Source: a virus
DNA: 36,137 nucleotides
Virus record (IMG/VR): IMGVR_UViG_3300030103_004598
Location: 1-36,137 of that record
Reading direction: 5' to 3' (one strand)
Within the stretch, counting starts at the first letter, position 1. Each line of letters begins with the position of its first letter. The translations under genes and the position numbers were made by a program. Of the stretch, positions 14,235 through 23,093 are shown piece by piece. The notes below the pieces were generated by a model. That model searched no databases. It had not been told where the DNA came from and saw nothing but the letters and a program-made list of their open reading frames with translations.

Positions 14235-14788
14235 TGGGAATGACAAATGGTGAGATCGTCGAGCAAGTAAAAGGGAAGGTTCAAGTTATTGATTTGAATA
14301 ATCTTAAATCGAATGAGTTTAAGGTTTTGAAGATTGTTGAAGTCCCAAAGAAAGTTGACGTTCCTAGATTTGTTAAAAGGAAAGTTGATGATCCTGTATT
14401 TGTAGAAAAAGAGATCGTTGTAGAGAATCACATCATTAAAGAAATAGTTAAAGAGGTTGAGGTTCCTAAGTACGTTGAAAAGATCGTTGAGGTGCCTAAG
14501 TACGTTGAGAAAGAAATAATTATAGAGAAGCCTGTCTACGTTGATATTGAGGTTAAGAGACCTAAATTTAAAGACGTAGAAGTTATTAACCCGATCTTTA
14601 AAGATACAGAGGTTGAGAGACCAGTATTCAAAGAGATAGAAGTTATTAATGCCAAGATAAAAGAGATCATTTTAGAAGTCGAGAGGCCTGTTTTTAAAGA
14701 TAAGATCATTTATGAGCCTATCTTCAGAGAGCAAGTCTTTCATTTAAAACAATTGCTAGATGAAAACAAGAAGGACTTAATTAAATGA
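14234..14788 (+). CDS. Repetitive Val-Pro-Lys-rich protein with alveolin-like repeats
   Basis: This 184-residue protein has residues about 35-170 made of imperfect 10-12-residue repeats, for example VEVPKYVEKI, VEVPKYVEKEI, EKPVYVDIEV, RPKFKDVEV, INPIFKDTEV and ERPVFKEIEV. The alternating V/I, E/K and P pattern resembles the charged-valine repeats of protist alveolin and articulin cytoskeletal proteins, and would form an extended beta or fibrous rod. There is no signal peptide or membrane helix. It couples to both neighbours (TAATG and ATGA). A fibre shaft or linker is plausible, but no phage family is recognised. Confidence 0.6.
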   Translation: MGMTNGEIVEQVKGKVQVIDLNNLKSNEFKVLKIVEVPKKVDVPRFVKRKVDDPVFVEKEIVVENHIIKEIVKEVEVPKYVEKIVEVPKYVEKEIIIEKPVYVDIEVKRPKFKDVEVINPIFKDTEVERPVFKEIEVINAKIKEIILEVERPVFKDKIIYEPIFREQVFHLKQLLDENKKDLIK

Positions 14789-15090
14789 GTGTAGATGCAG
14801 GAACATCTTTTAGAAATATTGGCGAGTTTTCTGACGTGCCTCCCGTTGCCGTAACTAATGCAGCCGCAACTTCTCACACGATTACAGCGGGTAAAGGCTT
14901 TGTCTTTTTTATGAACGTTGGAAATAAAATCGTTTGGTATGGGGGTTCAACTGTTGATCCGGCTACTAGCCGAGGGGCAAAGCTATTGCCTAATTCTGGA
15001 TTTGCTATCGAACAGCCCTCACAAACATTTAAAGTCTATTTTAAAACTGCATCTGGTGATACAAGCACAATAGGAGTAGTTGAAGGATGA
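14785..15090 (+). CDS. Small beta-rich virion-associated protein
   Basis: This 101-residue protein contains AATSHTITAGKGFVFFMNVG and KIVWYGGSTVDPATSRG, then FKVYFKTASGDTSTIGVVEG. The pattern suggests a beta-sandwich, similar in style to the gene at 13914. It is coupled by ATGA on both sides, between the repeat protein and the fibre gene, so it may form part of the fibre or its base. It is not recognised at family level. Confidence 0.55.
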   Translation: MSVDAGTSFRNIGEFSDVPPVAVTNAAATSHTITAGKGFVFFMNVGNKIVWYGGSTVDPATSRGAKLLPNSGFAIEQPSQTFKVYFKTASGDTSTIGVVEG

Positions 15091-16385
15091 CAGGCCCAAT
15101 CAACCAGCTTTATTTAAATCTTACTGAGGAGGACTTGTCGCCAGACACTTTCCCTTATCAGTTTAGATTCCCAAACTCCTCTCTTACTGACAATGGAGAT
15201 AGCACTCTATCAGTAAGCTTCATTAATGGAATCGGAGGACCTTTCACAGCAGGTTCAGTTATTTTTTCAGACGGGACTTTGCTTGCTGAAGATAATGCTA
15301 ATCTTTTTTGGGATGATACTAATAATAGACTAGGGATTGGTACTAATGCGCCTAGTGAACAACTTGAACTTACAAAGTCTATTGAACTTCCAACAACTAC
15401 AGCTTCAGATGAGGGCGTTATTTATAAGGATGGAAGGCGACAGTTTCACGATTTTCATCATCCGACAGGCAGCACTGCTATCCCCGCGGGTAAAAATACT
15501 TTTTTAGGGTACGAGTCAGGGAATTTTACAACAGGTAGTAACGCTACTATTACAGCTCATGGCTCTTATAATGTTGGGATCGGTAATCAATCTTTAAAGA
15601 ATATTGACAATGGATACATGAACGTAGCGATTGGTAATAGATCTATGGATGCCAACACAGACGGGATATTTAATGTTGGATTAGGAGGTGATACTTTAAC
15701 CACAAACACGACAGGTAGAAACAACATGGCAATGGGATTCAGATCTCTAAGATTTAATGTTGATGGTGATGATAATGTAGGTGCAGGAAGATCTTCGTTA
15801 GAGAACAGCACAAAAGACGATAATGTTGCTATTGGCTCTTGGGGTTTAGCTAAAATTACCACAGGCCAGGAAAATGCTGCTATTGGGTATAGATCAGGAT
15901 ATTATCATGCAGACGGATCAACCTTGTTAACCTCCACTGATCGTTCTGTGTATATAGGGGCATATGCGAAAGGTTATAACAATAATGACGACAACACTAT
16001 TGTTATCGGATACAACGCTATAGGGCTAGGGGCAAACACTTCAGTTATAGGAAACTCTAGCACCACAAAACATAAAGTATGGGGAACATTAGAAACTGAT
16101 AAAGGAAGAATAGTAAATATTACAAGAATAACGTCAGGACCTTATACAGCTTTAGCAACTGATCATCATATATTTGTAAATACAGACGCAGGAGCAATAA
16201 CTTTAAACCTTCCAGCAGGAGTAGATGGAACTAACTACAGGATTATTAATACAGGCTCTAGCGGAAATGACATCACTGTTGCACCAAATGGATCAGAGCT
16301 TTTAACTGGAGCTAATGCAAGTAAGACAATGTCAGATGGAACTGTTATAATATTAACATACGAAACTACCTCTGGATGGTGGTAA
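15087..16385 (+). CDS. Tail-fibre or receptor-binding protein with trimeric-autotransporter-like head repeats
   Basis: This 432-residue protein has an N-terminal part (to GIGTNAPSEQLEL) typical of phage fibre start domains with SDGTLLAEDNANLFWD. Residues about 145-320 repeat a NVAIGNRSM / NVGIGNQSL / NMAMGFRSL / NAAIGYRSG motif, the YadA/Hep_Hag head-repeat pattern that builds a left-handed beta roll in trimeric adhesins. The C-terminal part (TDHHIFVNTDAGAITLNLPAG, then GSELLTGANASKTMSDGT, ending SGWW) is a common phage fibre tip module. It probably binds the host surface. Confidence 0.75.
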   Translation: MTGPINQLYLNLTEEDLSPDTFPYQFRFPNSSLTDNGDSTLSVSFINGIGGPFTAGSVIFSDGTLLAEDNANLFWDDTNNRLGIGTNAPSEQLELTKSIELPTTTASDEGVIYKDGRRQFHDFHHPTGSTAIPAGKNTFLGYESGNFTTGSNATITAHGSYNVGIGNQSLKNIDNGYMNVAIGNRSMDANTDGIFNVGLGGDTLTTNTTGRNNMAMGFRSLRFNVDGDDNVGAGRSSLENSTKDDNVAIGSWGLAKITTGQENAAIGYRSGYYHADGSTLLTSTDRSVYIGAYAKGYNNNDDNTIVIGYNAIGLGANTSVIGNSSTTKHKVWGTLETDKGRIVNITRITSGPYTALATDHHIFVNTDAGAITLNLPAGVDGTNYRIINTGSSGNDITVAPNGSELLTGANASKTMSDGTVIILTYETTSGWW

Positions 16386-16396
16386 TTAAATAAAAA

Positions 16397-16678
16397 ATGA
16401 AAAATAAAAATATGAAACATTTATTCGAAAAAGTGACTGAAGACGAGAGACAAACTATCAAAATAACTGATGATAATGGTAATGAAACTATAACTAGAGT
16501 CTCAGAGCTAAGAGATGAGTATGCAAATATTGAAGAACGCATAGTTGAGACTGGAGATGAGCTACAATTCCTTCAAGCTAGAAAACAAGAGTTAAAAACG
16601 TTAGTAACAGAAGCTAAGGAAGCTCTTAATTTAGATGTAACTATCCCTAACGGAGATGAGGATCCAAGTGATGCTTGA
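16397..16678 (+). CDS. Hypothetical coiled-coil protein after the fibre gene
   Basis: This 93-residue protein has a probable helical hairpin (VSELRDEYANIEERIV, ELQFLQARKQELKTLVTEAKEAL) and an acidic tail. No good SD is visible for 16397; an internal ATG at 16412 is an alternative start. Its position directly after the fibre suggests a fibre-assembly partner, which is an inference. Confidence 0.5.
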   Translation: MKNKNMKHLFEKVTEDERQTIKITDDNGNETITRVSELRDEYANIEERIVETGDELQFLQARKQELKTLVTEAKEALNLDVTIPNGDEDPSDA

Positions 16679-16808
16679 TATTGATAAATTGAAAATAGAA
16701 TACTGCGAATTAATAATAAAGAATAAAGCTATAGCATCCAGACTTGCTGAGTTAGAAAGGCTTTTAGCCCCAATAATAATTAGAGAAAACAATAAAGAGA
16801 ATAAATAA
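16671..16808 (+). CDS. Small helical hypothetical protein (45 residues)
   Basis: The protein starts MLDIDKLKIEYCELI and ends with a basic/Asn-rich tail. It is one leucine-rich helix (SRLAELERLLAPII). It overlaps the previous gene by eight bases and ends one base before the next glycosyltransferase start, so it fills the gap precisely. GAGG lies about nine bases upstream. Function is unknown. Confidence 0.5.
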   Translation: MLDIDKLKIEYCELIIKNKAIASRLAELERLLAPIIIRENNKENK

Positions 16809-16809
16809 T

Positions 16810-17490
16810 ATGAAGATTTCATGCGTGCTGCCAATTTACAACACAGATTATCAGCTCTCCGATACATTAAATAGCTTATTGAATCAAGACTACGATAATA
16901 AGGAAATAATTGTTATTGACGATGGTAGCACGGATGAGATCACACCATTAAAGAACTACTACTTAAAAGAAGGTGTTGCTTGGATCACAATGAAGAACCG
17001 CTCAGGTGCCGCATTCTGTAGGAATTACGGAAACGCAAACTCAAATGGTGACATTGTTGCAGTATGTGATGCAGGAGATTTTTATCTTCCTAAAAGATTA
17101 TCAAAGATAGCACAGTTTTTTAAAGAGTCAAAAAAGGATATATTTTACTCGGACGTACAAGTTAACTCCCCCGTTAATAAACCGCTGTACGTTCAACAAG
17201 CGACCGTTTGGGATGGCTCTTCGAAACCCCCCATCAGCCATCCCACGGTTGCTTACTCTCGTGAAGTTGCGAATACATTACGCTACCACGAGAAGTCTTT
17301 AGATACGGATCTCTATGAGTTCTTCATGCTTGATGCCTACAGACATGGCTACAAGTTTGGATTCTTAAATGAGACCTTATGTTTAAAACTTGCATTAGAG
17401 AGCGCCCCTGATGTGAGAGATATAAAAAAGGCGAAGGAGTTAAAAACAGAAATGTATAAAAAATATAAAATAGAGGTATTGCAAGCATGA
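16810..17490 (+). CDS. Family 2 glycosyltransferase
   Basis: This 226-residue GT-A enzyme has SCVLPIYNTDYQL (4-16), EIIVIDDGSTDE (32-43), the RSGAAFCRNYGN acceptor-loop segment (64-75) and VAVCDAGDFY (83-92) in place of the usual DxDD, a variant seen in some active GT2 proteins. It is about the minimum length for a GT2 catalytic domain. Its stop overlaps the next gene (ATGA). Substrate is unknown. Confidence 0.8.
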   Translation: MKISCVLPIYNTDYQLSDTLNSLLNQDYDNKEIIVIDDGSTDEITPLKNYYLKEGVAWITMKNRSGAAFCRNYGNANSNGDIVAVCDAGDFYLPKRLSKIAQFFKESKKDIFYSDVQVNSPVNKPLYVQQATVWDGSSKPPISHPTVAYSREVANTLRYHEKSLDTDLYEFFMLDAYRHGYKFGFLNETLCLKLALESAPDVRDIKKAKELKTEMYKKYKIEVLQA

Positions 17491-18278
17491 GCAGTAAAGA
17501 AAGTACTCTAATTATTGGATCAGCTGGACAAGTTGGTCGAGCATTGTTTAGAGCAATGAAGCATAAATTCAATGTCTACAAGCAAGATATTGTTAAAATT
17601 CCCTGCAAGGAGGGGTTTAAGTATGACAAAGCAGACCCTAAGCAAGCTAGCGGTTTAATCACTCATATTTGCATTCCCTTTTCAGACAAGTTCGAAGAGG
17701 AGATTACTAAAGTATCTGAGACTTACAATCCATCTTTAATGATCATTCACTCTAGTATTAACCCTGGGACTACAAAGCTATTATTTGACAAAGGTTTAAA
17801 AGTAGTACATAGCCCAACGTTCTTTGATGAGAGAGACTTTAGAACAATCATTAATTGGAGGAAGCCTATTGGTTTTGATGATTCCGATCTAGGGGTTATT
17901 GCTATGAAGCATATATCTCAGTATTTGAATTGCGTCCCTGTTCAAGGGTCTAAGAATACAGAATTAGCAGAGATTTGTTTAGGGCTTTATTGCTCTGTCT
18001 GTGTAGGAGTCTGCCAAGAAATAGGAACTATCTTCAAAGCGATGGATTGTTCTTATGATATTATGACGGGGATGATTGACGAGCATAATATGGGTTGTAA
18101 TCAGTCTGGCAAGCCCCGTGAAATGTTAATGAATCCAGTTGATAAGAATAAGATCAAGAACGATTACAGGATTGAGAACATTAACCTTTTACCAATAAAC
18201 TTAGTGTCACCTTATTTCAAGCTGACAGTAAAATCGAATCAATTATTTAAAGAAAGAACAGGGGGAGACAATGTCTGA
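17487..18278 (+). CDS. NAD-binding nucleotide-sugar-dehydrogenase-like protein
   Basis: This 263-residue protein has an N-terminal Rossmann glycine motif (LIIGSAGQVGRALFRAM, 8-24), an aspartate near the end of the second strand (YKQDIVK), and IIHSSINPGTTKLL, matching the STxxPGTT loop of UDP-glucose/GDP-mannose dehydrogenases. The middle helix (ELAEICLGLYCSVCVGV) fits the domain-linking helix. Full dehydrogenases exceed 400 residues, so this is a short form without the C-terminal UDP-binding domain and perhaps without full activity. GAGGT precedes the start. Confidence 0.6.
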   Translation: MSSKESTLIIGSAGQVGRALFRAMKHKFNVYKQDIVKIPCKEGFKYDKADPKQASGLITHICIPFSDKFEEEITKVSETYNPSLMIIHSSINPGTTKLLFDKGLKVVHSPTFFDERDFRTIINWRKPIGFDDSDLGVIAMKHISQYLNCVPVQGSKNTELAEICLGLYCSVCVGVCQEIGTIFKAMDCSYDIMTGMIDEHNMGCNQSGKPREMLMNPVDKNKIKNDYRIENINLLPINLVSPYFKLTVKSNQLFKERTGGDNV

Positions 18279-18927
18279 TTTAGCAGAATACAAAGACAGG
18301 GAAGCGGCACACAAAGACCACATTGAAAACTATAGAACGAGAGGTTATGAAAAAGGCAAGTATGAAGACAACGCACCTGATAAATATCGCATCGATAGAC
18401 TTAAAGATCCAATTAAGCCGGGGAGTGTTATCCTCGATGTTGGATGCAACGATGGTGGGCTTGGAATGTTATTGCAACGAGAGGGAAACGTGGTTTATGG
18501 TGTCGACTTGGTCCAAGAATTAGTTGACTTAGCATGTGCTAAAGGTGTAATAGCTTCGCAGGGGTGCGTTGAAGAATTAAAATTTAAAGATGACTATTTT
18601 GACATAGTCGTTATGGCTGAGGTACTAGAGCATCTGTATGACCCGTGCGACGGATTGACCGAGATTGTTCGAGTCTTAGATAATGACGGGCTTTTCATTG
18701 GATCAGTACCTCATCCTAACGGCAACATGGGGCATGGTCATAAAGCAGACTATCACCAGAATGTCTTTGATGAAAAAGGACTCTACGATCTTTTAAGTAA
18801 GCACTTTAAGAATGTGGAGTTAGAGGCTACCCCATATCATGAAGACTACTGCAAAGCTTACAACATTAACCCAGTAATGAAGCAGTGGACTAACTGGGTA
18901 TGTTCGGGGGTGATTAAAAATGGATAA
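18271..18927 (+). CDS. Class I SAM-dependent methyltransferase
   Basis: This 218-residue protein has motif I VILDVGCNDGGLG (53-65), the acidic ribose-binding residue in VYGVDLV (D79), a CVEELKFKDDYFDIVVMAEVLEHL segment with motifs II-III, and GLFIGSVPHP after the fifth strand. It follows a dehydrogenase-like gene and precedes a glycosyltransferase, all overlapping, so a methylated sugar is the most likely product. Small-molecule rather than DNA methylation is expected because no DNA-methylase motif (DPPY/PC) is present. GGGGGAG precedes the ATG. Confidence 0.8.
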   Translation: MSDLAEYKDREAAHKDHIENYRTRGYEKGKYEDNAPDKYRIDRLKDPIKPGSVILDVGCNDGGLGMLLQREGNVVYGVDLVQELVDLACAKGVIASQGCVEELKFKDDYFDIVVMAEVLEHLYDPCDGLTEIVRVLDNDGLFIGSVPHPNGNMGHGHKADYHQNVFDEKGLYDLLSKHFKNVELEATPYHEDYCKAYNINPVMKQWTNWVCSGVIKNG

Positions 18928-20044
18928 GCCTTTAGCAGTTCTATTCCTTCACCTTGGCAATGCACCTATCGCATACTACAGAATGATAAACTTTGCAAAT
19001 AAGATGATGGAGATGGATGACATTAACCCTCTCTATCCTAAGTTTGATCCTAACAATCAAAACGTAAATGACTATGAAATAAACGTTGACAATCACATCA
19101 ATGATTTGACCAATATCGTCAGCATTTCAGATGTCGTCATTTGCCAGACAGTTCATGACACAAAGTTTGGTTGTATCATTCCAGCAATGAAGCAAACCTT
19201 TCCTCACATTCCCTGGATAATGGAGTGTGACGATCACCCTTTTGCTATTGAAGCAACTAATCCTTCTTTCAAATACACTGGGCAAGGAACTAATATTGAA
19301 CGTAACGCTTACGATCAAGCTTTAGACTCTGATGGTATCATAGTAAGTACTGAATATTTAAAATACCAATTCGGAGACCATTCTAATTATGTTCGAGTCA
19401 TTCCAAACAGCCTTGATTTTGATATTTGGGGTAAACTTAAGGCACCAAAGAAAGAAAAAGAAAAGGTAATCATTGGTTGGTCTGGAGCTTCTGGCCACCT
19501 AAAAGATCTTTCAATTGTTTCTAAGCCATTACTTCATATTCTAGAAAAGTATCCTCAAGTAGAGGTGAATTGTCTTCATGGTGCTATTGAATGCATTGAT
19601 CATCCTCGTTTTAAGAATGAGAATGTGTGGACTAATATTCTAGATTACCCAGAGAAGCTGGCCAGTAAAGGTTTTGATATTGGGATAGCTCCTCTATGGG
19701 ATAGTGATTTTAATAGAGCTAAAAGTAACTTACGATATTTAGAATACAGTGCTTTAAAGATCCCTACTGTGGCAAGCAATTGTGGACCTTACAGAGAAAC
19801 GATTACTCATGGTGAAGATGGGTTCTTATGTAACAGTGTTTCAGAATGGGTTGACAATCTGTCTTTAATGATAGAAAATGTAGCCGAAAGAAAAAGAATT
19901 GCAAATAGTGCATACAATTTAGTACAATCAAAATTCAATGTTTCCGATGTTGCGCGAGATTACGCCGACTTGCTTAAAGAATTTGTAGAAGAATACAGAG
20001 CAAGGAGTAAAACCGATGTCAACATTCCAGCAGTTACAGGATAG
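18920..20044 (+). CDS. GT-B glycosyltransferase (family 4-like)
   Basis: This 374-residue protein is GT-B-like. It shows VIPNSLDFDIWGK (about 164-176), VIIGWSGASGHLKDL (start of the C-terminal Rossmann domain), GFDIGIAPLWDSDFNRAKSNLRYLEYSALKIPTVAS and GEDGFLC, the acceptor/donor-binding region of family 4 enzymes (an E-x7-E-like segment is modified). It is the last glycan gene. Its 3' end overlaps the tail-adaptor gene by 29 bases, so the glycan block is inserted cleanly into the late operon. Confidence 0.8.
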   Translation: MDKPLAVLFLHLGNAPIAYYRMINFANKMMEMDDINPLYPKFDPNNQNVNDYEINVDNHINDLTNIVSISDVVICQTVHDTKFGCIIPAMKQTFPHIPWIMECDDHPFAIEATNPSFKYTGQGTNIERNAYDQALDSDGIIVSTEYLKYQFGDHSNYVRVIPNSLDFDIWGKLKAPKKEKEKVIIGWSGASGHLKDLSIVSKPLLHILEKYPQVEVNCLHGAIECIDHPRFKNENVWTNILDYPEKLASKGFDIGIAPLWDSDFNRAKSNLRYLEYSALKIPTVASNCGPYRETITHGEDGFLCNSVSEWVDNLSLMIENVAERKRIANSAYNLVQSKFNVSDVARDYADLLKEFVEEYRARSKTDVNIPAVTG

Positions 20045-20723
20045 TGTCGCTAATGTTTTTGGTGTAGCATCTTCAGCTTACATTACAGAGATAAAACGCG
20101 CTATCAATGAGACTATTTTTGAGATTGATGATAATAATCCACAAGCTGAGCATCTGCAAGCTAGTTCAACAGCCACAACAACGGTTGGTACTATCTTGGT
20201 TACTGATGCTTTAGCTAGTGATTATGACCATACATTAAACTCATATCTAATTGACCCAACAGACAGTAAAGCCAGATTCCCTTTAGAATTCTTAGATCGC
20301 TCAAGGTGGAATGAGGAACGCTTGTTTGACCAACCTAATGGAGTCCCTAGATTCTATAACATTTGGTCAGGAGCTTACTACATTGGGCCACCACCAGATA
20401 AAGCATACACGCTAACTCATGATTACTATACCTTTAATACTGAGTTAACAGGAAATTCAGATACTACTAAGATTACAGACACTTACCCTAGGTGGGAGAA
20501 AGTTATCTTAAAAGGTGCTATTGCTAAGATTCATGCTTTCCAACGTGTAGATGATCAGATGATCGCTAACTCTGCACAAGCTTATCAGTTTGAGCTTTCC
20601 AGATTTAGAGCTTGGGTGAGAAGAAACTACGATAGAGCGCAAGAGTCTACTAGGATTAGAGGATGGAAAGAGCATAGCTTTAATCGTAATCCTGTTTTAT
20701 CATTACTTCAAAGTCAACCGTGA
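20016..20723 (+). CDS. Head-tail adaptor protein (gp4-like position)
   Basis: This 235-residue protein has a FQQLQDSVANVFG helix, a KRAINETIFEIDD segment, a central beta region (ARFPLEFLDRSRWNEE, then FYNIWSGAYYIGPPP) and a C-terminal helical part (RWEKVILKGAIAKIHAF). These match the general style of podovirus adaptor / tail-tube proteins bound below the portal. AAGGAG before the ATG lies inside the end of the glycosyltransferase gene. It resumes the structural order after the glycan block. Confidence 0.65.
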   Translation: MSTFQQLQDSVANVFGVASSAYITEIKRAINETIFEIDDNNPQAEHLQASSTATTTVGTILVTDALASDYDHTLNSYLIDPTDSKARFPLEFLDRSRWNEERLFDQPNGVPRFYNIWSGAYYIGPPPDKAYTLTHDYYTFNTELTGNSDTTKITDTYPRWEKVILKGAIAKIHAFQRVDDQMIANSAQAYQFELSRFRAWVRRNYDRAQESTRIRGWKEHSFNRNPVLSLLQSQP

Positions 20724-20731
20724 GGTGATGA

Positions 20732-22252
20732 ATGGCACTACGTTTAATATCAAAAGTATTTGAAAGACACAGAGGGATTAATGACTTATCTGAAATCAAA
20801 AGGATAGAGGATGATCATTTATTCACTTGTGAAAATTGGCGATTCTTACCAGCAGCAGAAGGCAGGGTCCAACTAGAAATGCGTACTGGTTATGATGAAG
20901 ACACCATGAACGCTAACTTGACAGGTGGAACTCAGATTCAAGGAGTGAACTTCACAGAGTATACTGGTGGAGAAGAAACCATATTTGCTTATAATGGAAA
21001 GCTTTATGAATTAGCTGGCACTCCAACAGAACTAGCGACTGGTCTTACTGATGCAATGTATGATTTTACAATGCTTAGTGATACATTAATTATGGCTAAC
21101 GGTTCAGATGTTATGAAGAAGAAAACATTTGGTGGTGCTATCGCTAACTTAGGGGGAACACCTCCAGTAGCAAAGTATGTACATCAATGGCATAACTTCG
21201 TATTTACAGCAGGAACTTCAGGCACATTGAATCGTTTGCGATGGTCAGACTTAGGAGCTCCTGAAACATGGCCTGCTGGTAACGTTCAAGATATGCCTTT
21301 CGAGATTACAGGAATAAGCTCTCTTGGTGATGTCCTTTACGTGTTTGGTAAGAACAAATTTAAAACTGTAACAGGATTTACTACCTCAACATTTGTTTTC
21401 GGTGAAGGAGATGACGTCGGGTGTATATCACATTATGGAATTGTGTCAAATGGAGCTTCTTTATTTTGGCCTGCTCAAGATGGGATCTATGCTTTAGGGA
21501 ACGTCGGAGGAACAGATGCTATTGTCGGTGGTTCATCTCTCACAAGGTTATCTACTGAAAAATTAAGAACTTTCTGGGATGCCTTGAACGTTTCTAGTAT
21601 TGGACAGTTTCACGGCATTCACGACGTAAAAAACCACTGTGTAAGATGGACTGTTAAAAGGACAGCTGGAACAATTAACGATAGGGAATTGATATTTGAT
21701 TACCATGAAAGGGTCTTAGGGTTCAGAACAACCACCGGGATTAATGCTTCTTGTTATACTAATGGTAAAGATAGTAATGGGAATTTCCAAGTATCATTTG
21801 GTGAGTCTCAGACAGACTCTAATGGTGGAGTAATATATAAGTTAGATGCTTCTAAGACAGACAATGACACCACCATAACTGCAACTCTTGAAACTAAAGC
21901 TTATGACTTTGATTCCCCAGATATAGATAAATACTTTGAAGGGGTTAAAATACTAGCAAAAGGGAATGATTCAGAATCAAAGCTTTTAGTATCTTTTGGG
22001 GTTGGTGACTTCCCTGATTATTCAAATGAGAAGACTATTACCGCATCTAAGCTAGCAGTTTATGACACAGCTATCTATGACGTTGATATATATGGAGAGG
22101 ACACCTTTAGGAACTATGGAGTAGGGATCAACCTTTTAGGAAAGTCCTTAGCAGTAAAGATGGTGTCTAATGAAAACAATAAATCAATTAGAGTAGCAGG
22201 TTGGACAGTACAGGCTCAGCCTTTTGAACCTCTACCAGAAAACCAGATATAG
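20732..22252 (+). CDS. Propeller-like tail protein (P22 gp10-like stabilisation/nozzle protein)
   Basis: This 506-residue protein has repeated beta-blade-like segments (TIFAYNGKLYELAGT, DTLIMANGSDVMKK, FVFTAGTSGTLNRLRWSD, GDVLYVFGKNKFKTVTGF, GASLFWPAQDGIYALG). This resembles tail nozzle or head-completion proteins of the P22 gp10 type, which close the portal and carry fibres. GAGGTGAT precedes the ATG. The order adaptor then propeller protein agrees with P22 synteny. Confidence 0.7.
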   Translation: MALRLISKVFERHRGINDLSEIKRIEDDHLFTCENWRFLPAAEGRVQLEMRTGYDEDTMNANLTGGTQIQGVNFTEYTGGEETIFAYNGKLYELAGTPTELATGLTDAMYDFTMLSDTLIMANGSDVMKKKTFGGAIANLGGTPPVAKYVHQWHNFVFTAGTSGTLNRLRWSDLGAPETWPAGNVQDMPFEITGISSLGDVLYVFGKNKFKTVTGFTTSTFVFGEGDDVGCISHYGIVSNGASLFWPAQDGIYALGNVGGTDAIVGGSSLTRLSTEKLRTFWDALNVSSIGQFHGIHDVKNHCVRWTVKRTAGTINDRELIFDYHERVLGFRTTTGINASCYTNGKDSNGNFQVSFGESQTDSNGGVIYKLDASKTDNDTTITATLETKAYDFDSPDIDKYFEGVKILAKGNDSESKLLVSFGVGDFPDYSNEKTITASKLAVYDTAIYDVDIYGEDTFRNYGVGINLLGKSLAVKMVSNENNKSIRVAGWTVQAQPFEPLPENQI

Positions 22253-22260
22253 GAGAAAAC

Positions 22261-23082
22261 ATGGCTATTAATATTTCAGATGTTTCAACCACTACAGTTT
22301 CTAGTGGGACAACAATCGCATCAGCTACTGAGAATTCAAACAACAATAACTTAAAGAATAAGTTTAATGATGATGTATTGCCAGCTCTGAATGACTTGAA
22401 CTTGGCTGACGTTACAGGCTCTAGTGGAGATGCAACAACCGAATCATTATTCCAAGATTACATTTGCGGTTGTTATGTTTACCGTGTGGACGGAACTCAT
22501 ATAGGTGTATCTGCTGGAAAAATTGTAATTAACTCTAAAACAAGAGTAAACACTAGCATAACAAGTTCTACTTTTTCGGCTCCAGACAACGGAGATTGGC
22601 TAGATGTTTGGGCTTTAGCAGACGCTACAGCAACAACATTTACCGTATCTATTGCTGACGCTGGAACCACAGCGGGATCAAGTTCAAACCCTGGCGCTAA
22701 TGGCAGGCTGCTTGGATCGATACAGTACGTTGATGGCACAACAACTATCTCTTCTTTCATTAATATTAGAGCTGACCATGTAGAGGGTTGGGTTTGGGCT
22801 GTTGGAGGTGACGCACCGAGTTTGAGTCTTTCTATTGATTGGGGTGTAACTCTCAACGATATAAGTAATGCTTTAATGTATGCAACTCCAATTGGGTTGA
22901 CTGCTTCTGGGGCTCCATCTCACCCACAAGATTCTATCGGAACATCAAGCAACATAGTAAACTCAAGGTTCACAGCCGCGACAACTTCAGGTGGAACAGT
23001 AGACTCTAGGATGGAAGGTGGTGCAACACACTTATCATCCAGATACTACTCTTACTACTGGAGATTATCGGGACAATTTTAA
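22261..23082 (+). CDS. Tail needle or fibre-like structural protein
   Basis: This 273-residue protein is rich in Thr/Ser/Asn/Gly with beta-strand patterns (GCYVYRVDGTHIGVSAGKI, GRLLGSIQYVDG, HVEGWVWAV). The C-terminus is aromatic (SSRYYSYYWRLSGQF). Its slot after the gp10-like gene matches that of the P22 needle gene, but the sequence looks more like a fibre or decoration protein. TAGGAGA precedes the ATG. Family unrecognised; a virion location is likely. Confidence 0.55.
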   Translation: MAINISDVSTTTVSSGTTIASATENSNNNNLKNKFNDDVLPALNDLNLADVTGSSGDATTESLFQDYICGCYVYRVDGTHIGVSAGKIVINSKTRVNTSITSSTFSAPDNGDWLDVWALADATATTFTVSIADAGTTAGSSSNPGANGRLLGSIQYVDGTTTISSFINIRADHVEGWVWAVGGDAPSLSLSIDWGVTLNDISNALMYATPIGLTASGAPSHPQDSIGTSSNIVNSRFTAATTSGGTVDSRMEGGATHLSSRYYSYYWRLSGQF

Positions 23083-23093
23083 AAGGATTTATC

